Source: Nitrospirota bacterium (GTDB lineage: Bacteria; Nitrospirota; Nitrospiria; 2-01-FULL-66-17). From it: a stretch of DNA of 64,000 nt. Position numbers and translations under genes: made by a program. The first letter of the stretch is position 1. Each line of letters opens with the position of its first letter. Of the stretch, positions 24,935-33,670 are shown in pieces. Below the pieces are notes generated by a model. The model searched no databases. It was not told the DNA's origin and saw only the letters and a list, made by a program, of their open reading frames with translations. Location: the NCBI GenBank assembly GCA_040757335.1, contig JBFLXB010000020.1:1-64000 (forward strand), written 5' to 3'.

Positions 24935-27088
24935 ATGAAGAAAGTCGTCGCCTGCGCGATCGTCGCGCTGGGGATCTGGACTGACGCGGCCGAGGCGGTC
25001 GACTGGCCGCAGGAGATCGACGCGCCGGAGGGAAAGATATTCGTCTACCAACTGCAGCCGGAGAAGCTCAGCGGCAATGTGTTGACTGGACGGGCCGCGA
25101 CGGCGATCGAGCTCAAAGACAAACCTGAGCCGGTCTTCGGGGCGTTTTGGTTCTCCGCAAAGATTGACACGGACCAGGACGAGGGCACGGCGCTCGTGCG
25201 CGACCTGCACGTGACCAAGGTGCGCTGGCCGGACTCGACCGAAGCGGGCCAGGCCCGGTTCACGGAGATCGTCAACAACGCGGTGCCCAAGGCGGGCTTT
25301 GAGATTTCACTGGAGCGGCTTTCCGCGAGCCTCGCGAGCGCGGAGCGCGAGCAACGCAGTCTCGCCTCGCTGAAGAACGATCCGCCTGCGATTGTGTTCA
25401 GCGAGGAGCTCGCGGTGCTGCTGCTCTACGACGGCGCGCCGCGCTTTCGAGCGATCGAGAACAGCGGCTACGAGCGCGCGCTCAATACGCCGTTCGCGGT
25501 CGCGCGCGACGCGAAGACGAAGCGGGTCTATTTGAGCAGCGGGACGCTCTGGTACAGCGCAGACGACCCATGGGGTCCGTTCGCGCCCACGCAATCGCCG
25601 CCCGCGGATCTGGTCAAGATGCTGCCCCCGCCGGACAAGGACATCCCGGCACCCGCGAAGCCGCCGAAGATCGTGGTCGCAACCAAGCCCACGGAACTGA
25701 TCGCCACCGACGGCACGCCCAAGTGGAAGGCGCTGGCGGGGGACAAGCTGCTCTACGTCGAAAACACCGAAACACCGTGGCTGCGCGCCATCTCGGACCA
25801 ACAGATGTACGTGCTGCTTTCAGGCCGCTGGTATCGCGCCAAGACGCAGAAGGGCCCCTGGTCGTTCGTGCGGCCCGATCAACTCCCCGTGAGCTTCAAG
25901 GACATCCCTCCGGACTCGCCGATCGGGGGCGTGCGCACCTCGGTCGCGGGAACACCGGAAGCCGAGGAAGCCGTGCTCGCCGCCGCGATTCCCCAGACCG
26001 CCGCCATCAAGCGCAGCGAGGCGAAGCTGGAGGTCCAATACGACGGCGCGCCGAAGTTCGAGAAGATCGCGGGCACCAACGTGTCCTATGCGGTCAACAC
26101 CGGCGCGCAGGTGCTGGAGATCAACCAGCGCTATTACGCGGTGGACAACGGCGTGTGGTTCACGTCCGCGTCCCCCACCGGTCCTTGGACCGTGGCGGAC
26201 AAGGTTCCGAAGGAGGAAATCGACAAGATTCCACCTAGTTCGCCCGTGTACAACGTGACCTACGTCACCATCTACGATTCCACACCGGAGGTGGTGTACG
26301 TGGGATACACGTCAGGCTACCTCTGGTCTTACCCCTATTACGGCGTGCCGGTGTACGGCACCGGCTGGTACTACCCCCCGTATTGGGGTCCCGTCTACTA
26401 CTACCCGCGGCCGCCCACGTGGGGTTTCCATGTCGGGTACAACCCGTGGACCGGCTGGAACTTCGGCGTGAGTTGGACCAACGGATTCTTCAGCTTCGGC
26501 GTGAGCTGGGGCGGCGGCTACGGCCCCTATCCTCCGTATCGCTGTTGCGGCGGCTGGTACGGGGGCGGGTATCGTCCGCCGATGGTAGTCCACCATGGTG
26601 ACATCAACATCGGCAACACCATCAACGCCGGCAATCGCGCAAACGTCAGCGACCGAATGGCTGCCGCAGGCGACCGCGCTCGCCCCGGCCAGAACAATAA
26701 TCTGTACAACCGACCGGAGAACCGCGCGCGCGTAGCGGACCGCGCCACCGCAACCCGCGACCTCCAACAGCCCCGACCAGCGACCGGGCGAGACAACAAC
26801 GTGTACGCGGATCGCAACGGCAACGTGGCGCGGCGCACCGGCGATCAATGGGAAACGCGCGACCAAGGCGTCTGGAAGCCCGAGCCTTCCGTGGACGACC
26901 GGACGCCTGAGCCACGCCAGCCGCAAACGCCGCCCTCGCGCGAAACGCGCCCCGCCCCAACGCCTTCAACGCCGTCGTTCGACCGGGCCGACATGAATCG
27001 GTCGTACCAAGCGCGGCAGTCAGGCGCCGCGCAGGAGCGCATGCGCCCGGCGCCGCGTGCAGGAGGCGGAGGCGGGCGCAGACGGTAG
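24935..27088 (+). CDS. Secreted 'carbohydrate-binding family V/XII'-type protein
   Basis: This 717-residue protein has a signal peptide (MKKVVACAIVALGIWTDAAE). Residues 20-430 contain repeated beta units with ALNTPFAVARDAKT, LYVENTETPWLR, YYAVDNGVWFTSASPTGPW and similar Trp-containing hairpins, the feature behind the carbohydrate-binding label. Residues 440-550 are a Tyr/Pro/Gly/Trp-rich low-complexity stretch (YYPPYWGPVYYYPRPP). The C-terminus (about 560-717) is disordered, rich in Asn, Arg and Pro, and ends GGGGGRRR. It is likely periplasmic or cell-surface; binding partner unknown. Confidence 0.75.
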   Translation: MKKVVACAIVALGIWTDAAEAVDWPQEIDAPEGKIFVYQLQPEKLSGNVLTGRAATAIELKDKPEPVFGAFWFSAKIDTDQDEGTALVRDLHVTKVRWPDSTEAGQARFTEIVNNAVPKAGFEISLERLSASLASAEREQRSLASLKNDPPAIVFSEELAVLLLYDGAPRFRAIENSGYERALNTPFAVARDAKTKRVYLSSGTLWYSADDPWGPFAPTQSPPADLVKMLPPPDKDIPAPAKPPKIVVATKPTELIATDGTPKWKALAGDKLLYVENTETPWLRAISDQQMYVLLSGRWYRAKTQKGPWSFVRPDQLPVSFKDIPPDSPIGGVRTSVAGTPEAEEAVLAAAIPQTAAIKRSEAKLEVQYDGAPKFEKIAGTNVSYAVNTGAQVLEINQRYYAVDNGVWFTSASPTGPWTVADKVPKEEIDKIPPSSPVYNVTYVTIYDSTPEVVYVGYTSGYLWSYPYYGVPVYGTGWYYPPYWGPVYYYPRPPTWGFHVGYNPWTGWNFGVSWTNGFFSFGVSWGGGYGPYPPYRCCGGWYGGGYRPPMVVHHGDINIGNTINAGNRANVSDRMAAAGDRARPGQNNNLYNRPENRARVADRATATRDLQQPRPATGRDNNVYADRNGNVARRTGDQWETRDQGVWKPEPSVDDRTPEPRQPQTPPSRETRPAPTPSTPSFDRADMNRSYQARQSGAAQERMRPAPRAGGGGGRRR

Positions 27089-27100
27089 GCGGCCACGCAG

Positions 27101-27493
27101 CTAAATGAGTTCGATTTCTGCGTGATGTCCGGCGGCCGCGGCAAGACCCGCATCGCGGGTTACCAACGGTGCGGCAAGGGCCTCTGCCAGGACAAGATAG
27201 GCCGCGTCGTAGGCAGTGACGTTGTGACGCAGCTCCCAGATCCGGGGGAGAAACGGGTCATGAGGGTAACGGGTCATCGGGAAATCGGTGAGGTCTTCCA
27301 GCGCCTCGAGTCCCCGAGCGGGATCGAGTTGGCCGCTCAGGGCATAGCGGCGAAGCACCTGCGCGACTTCAACATCCAGCAGATGAGGAGCATGAAGGGT
27401 CTCGTTCGCGGCAAAAAGCCGCTCACGGACCAGCGGTGCAGAAGGGGTATTGAGCAGGACTTCAAGCATCGCCGAGGCGTCGACAACGATCAC
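27101..27493 (-). CDS. VapC/FitB-type PIN toxin
   Basis: This 130-residue PIN nuclease has MIVVDASAMLEVLLN (first Asp), APHLLDVEVAQVLRR (Glu/Asp), NVTAYDAAYLVLAEALAAPL (paired acidic residues) and VTRDAGLA (last Asp). The gene overlaps its antitoxin by 4 bp. Length and motif order are intact. Confidence 0.92.
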   Translation of the reverse strand: MIVVDASAMLEVLLNTPSAPLVRERLFAANETLHAPHLLDVEVAQVLRRYALSGQLDPARGLEALEDLTDFPMTRYPHDPFLPRIWELRHNVTAYDAAYLVLAEALAAPLVTRDAGLAAAAGHHAEIELI

Positions 27494-27720
27494 CGGGGCT
27501 CGCGTTCGGCCCTGACGGCCTTGGCCGGAGGAACTTTGGGGGTAACCGACGTTCGGCGCTCGAGTCGGTTGATCAATTCGCCGACCGTGGGGCGTTCTGC
27601 GACGCGCCTGACCTCCTCAAGGAGGTAATCGGACAACGAAAGTCCTGCGAGAGCCGCTCTGGCCTTGAGTTTGCGATGGAGTTCGTCGGGGACGTGACGA
27701 AGCTGGATCATCTTGGACAT
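27490..27720 (-). CDS. FitA-like RHH antitoxin
   Basis: The start chosen is ATG 27720 (MSKMIQLRHVPDELHRKLKA). The RHH fold is clear, with AALAGLSLSDYLLEEVRR, and the C-terminal tail (PPAKAVRAEREPR) fits toxin docking. A longer frame upstream has no matching sequence. The gene overlaps the PIN toxin start by 4 bp; autoregulation is expected. Confidence 0.85.
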   Translation of the reverse strand: MSKMIQLRHVPDELHRKLKARAALAGLSLSDYLLEEVRRVAERPTVGELINRLERRTSVTPKVPPAKAVRAEREPR

Positions 27721-28123
27721 GCGCGTATTATGACTGCATGTTATCCACATGTCAATATCGTGAGGCCATGCGGCGCGTAATGACAGCCGGAAGGAATTCG
27801 GGGCGGACCCCATGAGGACATCGGTTTCCATTCCACCGGGATCACGGATCCGAACACGGGCGCGCCGGCCGGCGATGACGGCGTGGGCAGCGAGCTGAAA
27901 CTCGCCGCGCGTTAGCGGGACGGGTGTCCAGGAGCTCCGTGCCGACCTGACGCGCTGCCCAGTCCCGCCGCACCCGCGTCAGGCGCCAGGGAGTCTTGAG
28001 AATTCTAAAGCGGACTGGATGGAGCGAGCTACAACGAAAGGTCATCGCGTGCGAACGATTGTTCGCGAAATTGTTTACCCTCGCATCGGTTGTGGTCAAT
28101 CTCGTGTCCTTGGACCGCCGGCC
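27721..28123. other. Gene-free stretch with fragments
   Basis: One plus-strand frame reads DIGFHSTGITDPNTGAPAGD and ends at 27917 (a possible 3' fragment of an unknown gene). CTTGAGAATTCTAAAG near 27995 resembles the promoter area of the ATPase gene at 30679. Bases 28010-28103 copy the 5' end of the patatin gene. No intact gene is seen. Confidence 0.5.
28010..28103. repeat. Degenerate copy of the patatin gene 5' end
   Basis: The segment from GCGGACTGGAT, through ACAACGAAAGG and GCGAACGATTGTT, to GTTGTGGTCA matches 29343-29453, which spans the upstream region and first ~17 codons of the patatin-like gene. Here the frame is broken. The two copies bracket the ATPase gene at 28124-29275. Confidence 0.8.
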
Positions 28124-29275
28124 TCAAGGAGCCGGAATGCCCTGCGGGTTGCAGACCGTGACTTCGAGCCGGTTGAATCGCTTCACATAGGCGGGACCGT
28201 GGTGTGGTGTGACGAGATAGTTCTTGCCTTTCGGGTAGTGCGATCGGAATATCTCCAGGGCCCCCGGGGCGAACTCCGAGGGGTTCCACTTGCACTCGAT
28301 GGCATCCACCACATCGCGGGGACGTACGAGGACGAAGTCCACCTCGCGCCCGGCTTTATCTCGCCAGTAGCGGATCGGCAGGTTCGGGACATGCGCCTGC
28401 AGGTGCTCCAGCACGATGTGCTCCCAAAGCACGCCGTAGTCCTCGGGGCGCAGCGGCTCCCAGCCGCGCGCGAAGCTCACGAAGCCCGAGTCGAATCCGT
28501 AGACCTTGGGCATCTTCACCAGCTCCTTCTGGCCGCCGCCGTGGAAGGGGCGCACGCGGGTGATGGCCTGCGTGATCTCCAGAGCCCGCAGATGGCTCTC
28601 GACGGTGGGCCGCGAGATGCCGAGGGCCGCGGCGGCCCGCGTCTGCTCCAGTTGCCCCCCGCTCTGGCGCAGGACGTACTCGAAGAGCGCGTTGAAGCGG
28701 GTGATGTCTCGGAAGGCGAAGAGCCGCTGGATGTCCCGCGCAAAGAAGGAGTCCATCCATTCGCGGTAGAACGACGGCATCTTCGCGTCGGCGAGCAGCG
28801 TCTGGGGGAGACCGCCGTGGTACAGGCGTTTCAGCAGAGTAGCCCCGAAGGCGCCGAGCTCGGTCCACAACACGGGCACCAGATGCAGCTCACGCTTTCG
28901 TCCCGTGAGGGTGTCGCGAAACTTCCTGCTGGCAGCCAGCGTGGAGGAGCCGGTGGCCAGGATCCGGAGATGGGGGAACAGGTCGGCCCCGACCTTCAGC
29001 ACGCGGCTGGGGTCGCGCAGTTGGTGGATCTCGTCGAAAATGACCGCCGGCTTGGGACAGTTGCGGTAGAACAGGACCGGATCGCGCACCATGTCTTCGA
29101 CCGCCGGCAGGTCGCAGTTGACATAGAACGTCTGCTCGGCGCCGAGGCTCTGCGCCAGGGTGGTCTTGCCGGAGCGCCGGACGCCGGAGAGCCAGACAAT
29201 GGGGGCTTCCCGCCAGGCGCTCTCAATGCGTGCTTGCCAAAAGGGTCGGGTTATCATGAATATCGTACTTTGCAT
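28124..29275 (-). CDS. AAA_14/DUF4143 ATPase (2 of 4)
   Basis: This 383-residue P-loop ATPase has Walker A LSGVRRSGKTTLAQ, Walker B PAVIFDEIHQLRDPS, sensor RILATGSSTLA, a GGLPQ motif, winged-helix segment LGISRPTVESHLRALE, and C-terminal nuclease-like residues GREVDFVLVRPRDVVDAIEC (D, E, K-W). The family is accessory and of unknown role. It lies between two copies of the 5' end of the patatin gene, which suggests insertion. Confidence 0.88.
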   Translation of the reverse strand: MQSTIFMITRPFWQARIESAWREAPIVWLSGVRRSGKTTLAQSLGAEQTFYVNCDLPAVEDMVRDPVLFYRNCPKPAVIFDEIHQLRDPSRVLKVGADLFPHLRILATGSSTLAASRKFRDTLTGRKRELHLVPVLWTELGAFGATLLKRLYHGGLPQTLLADAKMPSFYREWMDSFFARDIQRLFAFRDITRFNALFEYVLRQSGGQLEQTRAAAALGISRPTVESHLRALEITQAITRVRPFHGGGQKELVKMPKVYGFDSGFVSFARGWEPLRPEDYGVLWEHIVLEHLQAHVPNLPIRYWRDKAGREVDFVLVRPRDVVDAIECKWNPSEFAPGALEIFRSHYPKGKNYLVTPHHGPAYVKRFNRLEVTVCNPQGIPAP

Positions 29276-29342
29276 TTAGTGTGACTTTTTGTCAAGTACG
29301 AAATCTGAGAGGCACTTCATATATCTCATCACACCGTCGGTG

Positions 29343-29453
29343 GCGGACTGGATAGAGTCGGGTTACAACGAATAGAGTCGGGTTACAACGAAAGGTGATC
29401 GCATGCGAACGATTGTTGTGAAATTGCTTACCGTCGCGTTGGTTGTGGTCATC
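29343..29453. repeat. Intact copy of the repeated patatin 5' region
   Basis: This matches 28010-28103. It also contains a perfect 20-bp tandem duplication (29352-29371 and 29372-29391, starting ATAGAGTCGGG) that is single in the other copy. The tandem lies just before the patatin start codon. Confidence 0.8.
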
Positions 29454-30611
29454 GGAACCGTGGTCGTCGGCTGTGCCTCGGCGCCGCGGCGACCGGATCG
29501 GACAGTGCAGGATCTGTTCGCGGCTCGGCAGATCGATGACGTGGCGAGAGCCAAACAAACCCGCCAGTTCATGCAGAAGCTGTTGGAGCGTGTCGAGCGC
29601 GAAACCGAAGCCTCAGCGCAGGGTGTGAAGGTGACCAAGTGGAAGACCATCGACGTCCTCGTCATCTCGGGCGGCGGGGACTGGGGCGCGTTCGGCGCCG
29701 GTGTGTTGAAGGGCTGGGGGAAGGTCAAGGGCGAGCTGGCGCGGCCGCAGTTCGACGTGGTCACGGGCGTCAGCACGGGGGCGTTGATCGCTCCCTTTGC
29801 GTTCCTGGGCGACAATGAATCCTATGACCGCGTGGTCCAACTGTATCGCCATCCCCAGAAGGACTGGGCGGTCTCGCGCGGTACGTTGTTCTTCTTGCCG
29901 AACAACCCGTCGTTCTTTGCGCTGCCCGGTCTGGAACGCGAAGTGCGCACGGCGCTGGACCGTCCGATGCTGGAGCGCATCGCGGCGCAGGACGGCAACG
30001 GTCGCGGACTGCTGGTGAACACCACGAACATCGACTTCGGCAGCATGCATGCGTGGGACATCGTGGCCGAGGCCAAGACGGCGCTGGCCAAGAACGATCC
30101 CGACTGGGTGCACAAGATCCTGCTGGCCAGCGCGGGCATACCCGGTATTTTCCCGGCACGGGACATCGGTGAGTACCTCTACGTGGACGGCGCCATCACC
30201 GGGAACATTCTATACGGCGGGCGAGTGCGTCAAGAGGACAGCCTGCCCGCGTTGTGGGAGGCGAGACATCCCGGTGAGCCGATGCCGCTCCTGCGTTACT
30301 GGGTCATCTTCAACAACCAGTTCCGTTTTCCGCCCCAAGTGACGAAAGGGCGCTGGCCCGACATCATGACCCGCGCCACGATCATGTCCACCCAGACTTC
30401 CACCGTCAATTCCATGCGCCACCTCTTTGCACTGGCGGAAATCGCGAATCTCAAGCACAGCGGAGAAATACAGGTGCGCGTGATGGCGGTCCCTGACGAG
30501 TGGGTGCCGCCCAAGCCCGGCACGTTTCAGATCGAGGTGATGAACACCTTGGCTGATCTGGGCGAGCAAATGGGCGCCGATCCCACCAAGTGGCGGACAG
30601 AGCCGCCGTGA
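29403..30611 (+). CDS. Patatin-like phospholipase lipoprotein
   Basis: This 402-residue protein has a lipoprotein signal with lipobox VVGC (Cys24). The patatin fold shows the oxyanion loop GGGDWGAFGAGVLKGW (about residues 90-104), nucleophile elbow GVSTG with Ser124, and the catalytic Asp motif VDGAITGN. The Ser-Asp dyad is intact, so acyl hydrolase activity on lipids is expected, anchored to the inner or outer membrane. The ATG follows AAAGGTGATCGC. Its 5' end is duplicated upstream of the neighbouring ATPase. Confidence 0.88.
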   Translation: MRTIVVKLLTVALVVVIGTVVVGCASAPRRPDRTVQDLFAARQIDDVARAKQTRQFMQKLLERVERETEASAQGVKVTKWKTIDVLVISGGGDWGAFGAGVLKGWGKVKGELARPQFDVVTGVSTGALIAPFAFLGDNESYDRVVQLYRHPQKDWAVSRGTLFFLPNNPSFFALPGLEREVRTALDRPMLERIAAQDGNGRGLLVNTTNIDFGSMHAWDIVAEAKTALAKNDPDWVHKILLASAGIPGIFPARDIGEYLYVDGAITGNILYGGRVRQEDSLPALWEARHPGEPMPLLRYWVIFNNQFRFPPQVTKGRWPDIMTRATIMSTQTSTVNSMRHLFALAEIANLKHSGEIQVRVMAVPDEWVPPKPGTFQIEVMNTLADLGEQMGADPTKWRTEPP

Positions 30612-30641
30612 GAACAATCGCGGCGGGCGTCAGGATAGAAC

Positions 30642-30670
30642 TTGAGAAATCTAAAGAGTAAGTTTATAAA
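30642..30670 (+). promoter_or_regulatory. Probable sigma70-type promoter of the ATPase gene at 30679
   Basis: TTGAGA (30642-30647) and TATAAA (30665-30670) are separated by 17 bp. The expected transcription start is around 30677, only 2 bases before the ATG, which predicts a leaderless or nearly leaderless mRNA. Confidence 0.6.
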
Positions 30671-30678
30671 TCTCAACT

Positions 30679-31854
30679 ATGAGATACGTTCGACGCCGCT
30701 TAGAGGCTCAGATCCGGAAAGCCGTCAAAGACTTTCCCGCGGTCATCCTCACAGGGCCCCGCCGGGCCGGGAAGACCTGGCTGCTCCGGCACCTGTTCCC
30801 CAGGGCCAGTTATTTCCTGCTGGAAGATCCGGACATCGTGGCGCGGCTCCGGGCCGACCCGCAGGGATTTCTCGATGCCGTGAAGACGCCCGCGATCCTC
30901 GACGAGGTACAGAACGTCCCCGAGGTTTTCGCGTTGGTCCGCTCGCGTATCGATCGCCGGCCGCGGCGCGCCGGCCAGTGGGTGCTGACGGGCTCGCAAG
31001 AGGCGCCGTTGATGCGGGGCGTATCGGAATCGATGGCCGGCCGCGCGGCGGTGTTTCAGTTGTACCCGCTGTCCGTGCGCGAGACGCCGAAGGTCACGCT
31101 GCTGCACGGGGGCTATCCCGAGGCCGTGGCGAGACCGGGCGGCGCGAGGCTGTGGTTTAGCTCCTACCTCCAGACCTACCTGGAGCGGGACGTGCGAGCG
31201 GTTACGGCGGTCAGGGACCTCGCCACGTTCAGGCGGTTTCTGGCGTTACTGGCGAGCCGGCACGGGCAGGTGTTGAACAAGACCGATCTGGCCGCGCCAG
31301 TCGGCGTCAGCGTGCCGACGATCACGCAATGGCTCGGGGTACTGGAGATGACGGCGCAGATTCTGATCGTTCCCCCGTACTATCAGAACTTCGGCAAACG
31401 GCTGATCAAATCGCCGAAAGTGTATATCGCCGACTCCGGCCTTGCTTGTCATCTGCTGGGAATCGACACGGCAGCCGAATTGGCCAAGTCGCTGTTCCTG
31501 GGCACGCTGTTCGAGGGTTTCATCGCGTCGGAAATCGTCAAAGGTCAGGTCAATGCGGGCGGGCGGCGTGAACTGTATCACTTCCGGGACGAACAGGGAT
31601 TGGAAGTGGACTTCGTGGTGCCGGGGCGTGGAGGATCCGTTTCGTTGGTGGAGTGCAAGGCCAGCAAGACGATCACGCCGGCGATGGCGGCGCCCATGCA
31701 GAGGCTGGCTCAGGCGATGAAGAAGAAGTGCCCCAAGCGGGCCGCCGTGGACATGTTTCTGGTTCACCAGGCGCCGAAGTCAGGCGCCGGAACACCGGCG
31801 GTGGCGCCGGGCGTGCGGGCGCTCTCCTGGCAGGGATTCTTGGAAAAGCCGTAA
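30679..31854 (+). CDS. AAA_14/DUF4143 ATPase (3 of 4)
   Basis: This 391-residue P-loop ATPase has Walker A LTGPRRAGKTWLL, Walker B PAILDEVQNVPEV, sensor VLTGSQEAPLM, GGYPEA motif, winged helix APVGVSVPTITQWLGVLE and nuclease-like end GLEVDFVVPGRGGSVSLVEC followed by Lys. It has no ribosome-binding site, and its promoter abuts the start codon. The family's function is unknown. Confidence 0.88.
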   Translation: MRYVRRRLEAQIRKAVKDFPAVILTGPRRAGKTWLLRHLFPRASYFLLEDPDIVARLRADPQGFLDAVKTPAILDEVQNVPEVFALVRSRIDRRPRRAGQWVLTGSQEAPLMRGVSESMAGRAAVFQLYPLSVRETPKVTLLHGGYPEAVARPGGARLWFSSYLQTYLERDVRAVTAVRDLATFRRFLALLASRHGQVLNKTDLAAPVGVSVPTITQWLGVLEMTAQILIVPPYYQNFGKRLIKSPKVYIADSGLACHLLGIDTAAELAKSLFLGTLFEGFIASEIVKGQVNAGGRRELYHFRDEQGLEVDFVVPGRGGSVSLVECKASKTITPAMAAPMQRLAQAMKKKCPKRAAVDMFLVHQAPKSGAGTPAVAPGVRALSWQGFLEKP

Positions 31855-31872
31855 CGGAACCGTGCTCGCGGC

Positions 31873-32649
31873 ATGGCGCGCCGATCGACAATGCAGATCC
31901 CCGTGTCACCGTACACTGAGAGACGCACTCGGCCGTTGGTGGCGCTCGCGGCGCTGGGTCTGAGCGCCTGTGTCTCACTGCCGACCGGTTACCCCCGTAC
32001 CGAATCGTCGGCATTGACCGAGACCAACGATACGTTGCTCGGGCGGGCGTTCGTGCCGCTCGTTGCGGAGCACCCCGGGGAGTCGGGATTTCTCGCGCTC
32101 GAGCGGGGGTTGGACGCGTTCGTCGCTCGCATCGTCCTGGCCGAGGCGGCGCAGAAGAGCCTGGATGCGCAGTACTACATCTGGCACGGCGATACGACCG
32201 GCCGCCTGCTCGCGGAGGCGCTGGTGCGCGCCGCGGAGCGCAGGGTGAGAGTGCGCCTGCTGCTGGACGACCTTGGTACCGCGGCCAAGGACGACGCGCT
32301 GGTGGCGCTCGACGCGCATCCGAACATCGAGGTCCGCCTGTTCAACCCAATCGCGCTGCGCACGGCGCGGGGCCTGGGCATGCTGCTCGACTTCGGGCGC
32401 GTCAACCGCCGCATGCACAACAAATCGTTTACCGCCGACAACCACGCCACCATCGTGGGCGGGCGCAACGTTGGCGACGAGTACTTCGAGGCTCGGCCCG
32501 ATCTGGACTTCGGCGATCTCGATGTGCTGGCCATCGGCCCTGTGGTCAGCGAGGTGTCGTCGGCGTTCGATCTCTACTGGAACAGCGCGGCGGCGTTCCC
32601 GATCACGGCGTTGACAAACGTTCGCGTCTCCTTGCCCGGCACGAAATAG
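31873..32649 (+). pseudogene. Phospholipase D-family protein, N-terminal part only
   Basis: This is the first ~245 residues of a PLD/cardiolipin-synthase-like lipoprotein. The signal contains [24 protein letters not shown] follows, and the first HKD motif is [20 protein letters not shown] (H, K, D). Homology ends near [12 protein letters not shown] (about 32615). The expected second half, with the second HKD, is missing, and the next part of the protein lies inverted just downstream. Two HKD motifs form one active site in this family, so the product is almost surely inactive. Confidence 0.75.
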
Positions 32650-32922
32650 GGGGAGATGATCAGCAGCTCGCGGCGCGTGAGAGCGATGACCTTCCCGATC
32701 TGCGGACCGAGGTGCGTGGAGGTGTCCGCGGGGTCGGTCGCCACCTTGCGGGGATGATCGTAGCCCAGCCACGCGCGGCCCCAGACGAAGGACACCTTGC
32801 CCTGCCGCAATTGCGTGGCCAGGGCAGAGTTCTTCAGCGCCTGCGCATAGGCCGAGTCTTCCTGCGCCTCCCGATACGCGCGCAGTGCCTCGCGGCGTCG
32901 CGCCAGGTCCTCGGCCGCGGCA
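32600..32922 (-). pseudogene. Inverted middle segment of the phospholipase D gene
   Basis: Read on the minus strand, 32922 to about 32637 encodes [66 protein letters not shown] and [12 protein letters not shown]. This is the central part of PLD-family proteins that should directly follow [12 protein letters not shown]. It is therefore the same gene's continuation in the opposite orientation. The junctions are near 32615-32640 and 32905-32922. Confidence 0.75.
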
Positions 32923-33449
32923 ACTCCAACTGGCGGGGCCCGGTCTGGATGCCGGTGAACGCGATGATCATCCGGGCGTTGCTCAATTTCTACCTGTACT
33001 ACGGTGACAACTTCAAGATCGAGTGCCCCACTGGGTCAGGGAAGATGATGAACCTCTTTGAGGTTTCCAAGGAGATCGCGGATCGGCTGAGCCGGATCTT
33101 CCTGCGTAATGAACAGGGGCAGCGGCCAGTCTATGGCGGCACGGAAAAGTTCCAGACCAATCCTCTCTGGCGAGACCATCTCCTCTTCTACGAATACTTC
33201 CACGGCGACAACGGCGCCGGGCTGGGCGCGAGCCATCAAACCGGGTGGACCGGGCTCGTGGCCAAGTCCATCCAGCTCTACGGCCTTCTGGATGCCAAGC
33301 GGGCGCTGGAGGGCGGCAAGCACGCCGCGTTCAAGAAGGGCACCCCGGATGCTGGGAGCGTGAAAGGGACCGACGCCCAAAAAGAAGACGTGACGATCGA
33401 GCTAAAGGCAATGAAGGCGGCTGACAAGGCGGAGGACAAAGCGCGATAG
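32905..33449 (+). pseudogene. C-terminal fragment of a GH63-like glycosidase
   Basis: The plus frame from [20 protein letters not shown] to the stop at 33449 matches the C-terminal end of large MGH1/GH63-type glucosidases. It has [43 protein letters not shown] and a lysine-rich tail. The first ~700 residues are absent; their place is taken by the inverted phospholipase fragment. No ribosome site is evident. Confidence 0.7.
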
Positions 33450-33670
33450 GGTTGGACGAGACGCGCGATGAGGCCGTCCGATGGGAAGACTGCGGAGTGC
33501 GACCTGTTCCAGGAGCGTTCCTTATGAGCGACGCCATGTCCGACGTCCGGCCGGCCATGTGAACGTCACCGCAGTTGCGACCAATTTCTTCACGGTTGGT
33601 GCGTACCTCTATTACGCCCGCCGTGAACGGTAGTCGATCAGGAATTCGGGCAGTCGTGGAATGCACAAAT

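Noticed and set aside
23721-24938. 405-codon plus-strand frame
   Set aside because: It is antisense to the DUF4143 ATPase at 23634-24794 and has no motif of its own.
28019-29284. 421-codon plus-strand frame
   Set aside because: It is antisense to the ATPase at 28124-29275; no recognisable domain.
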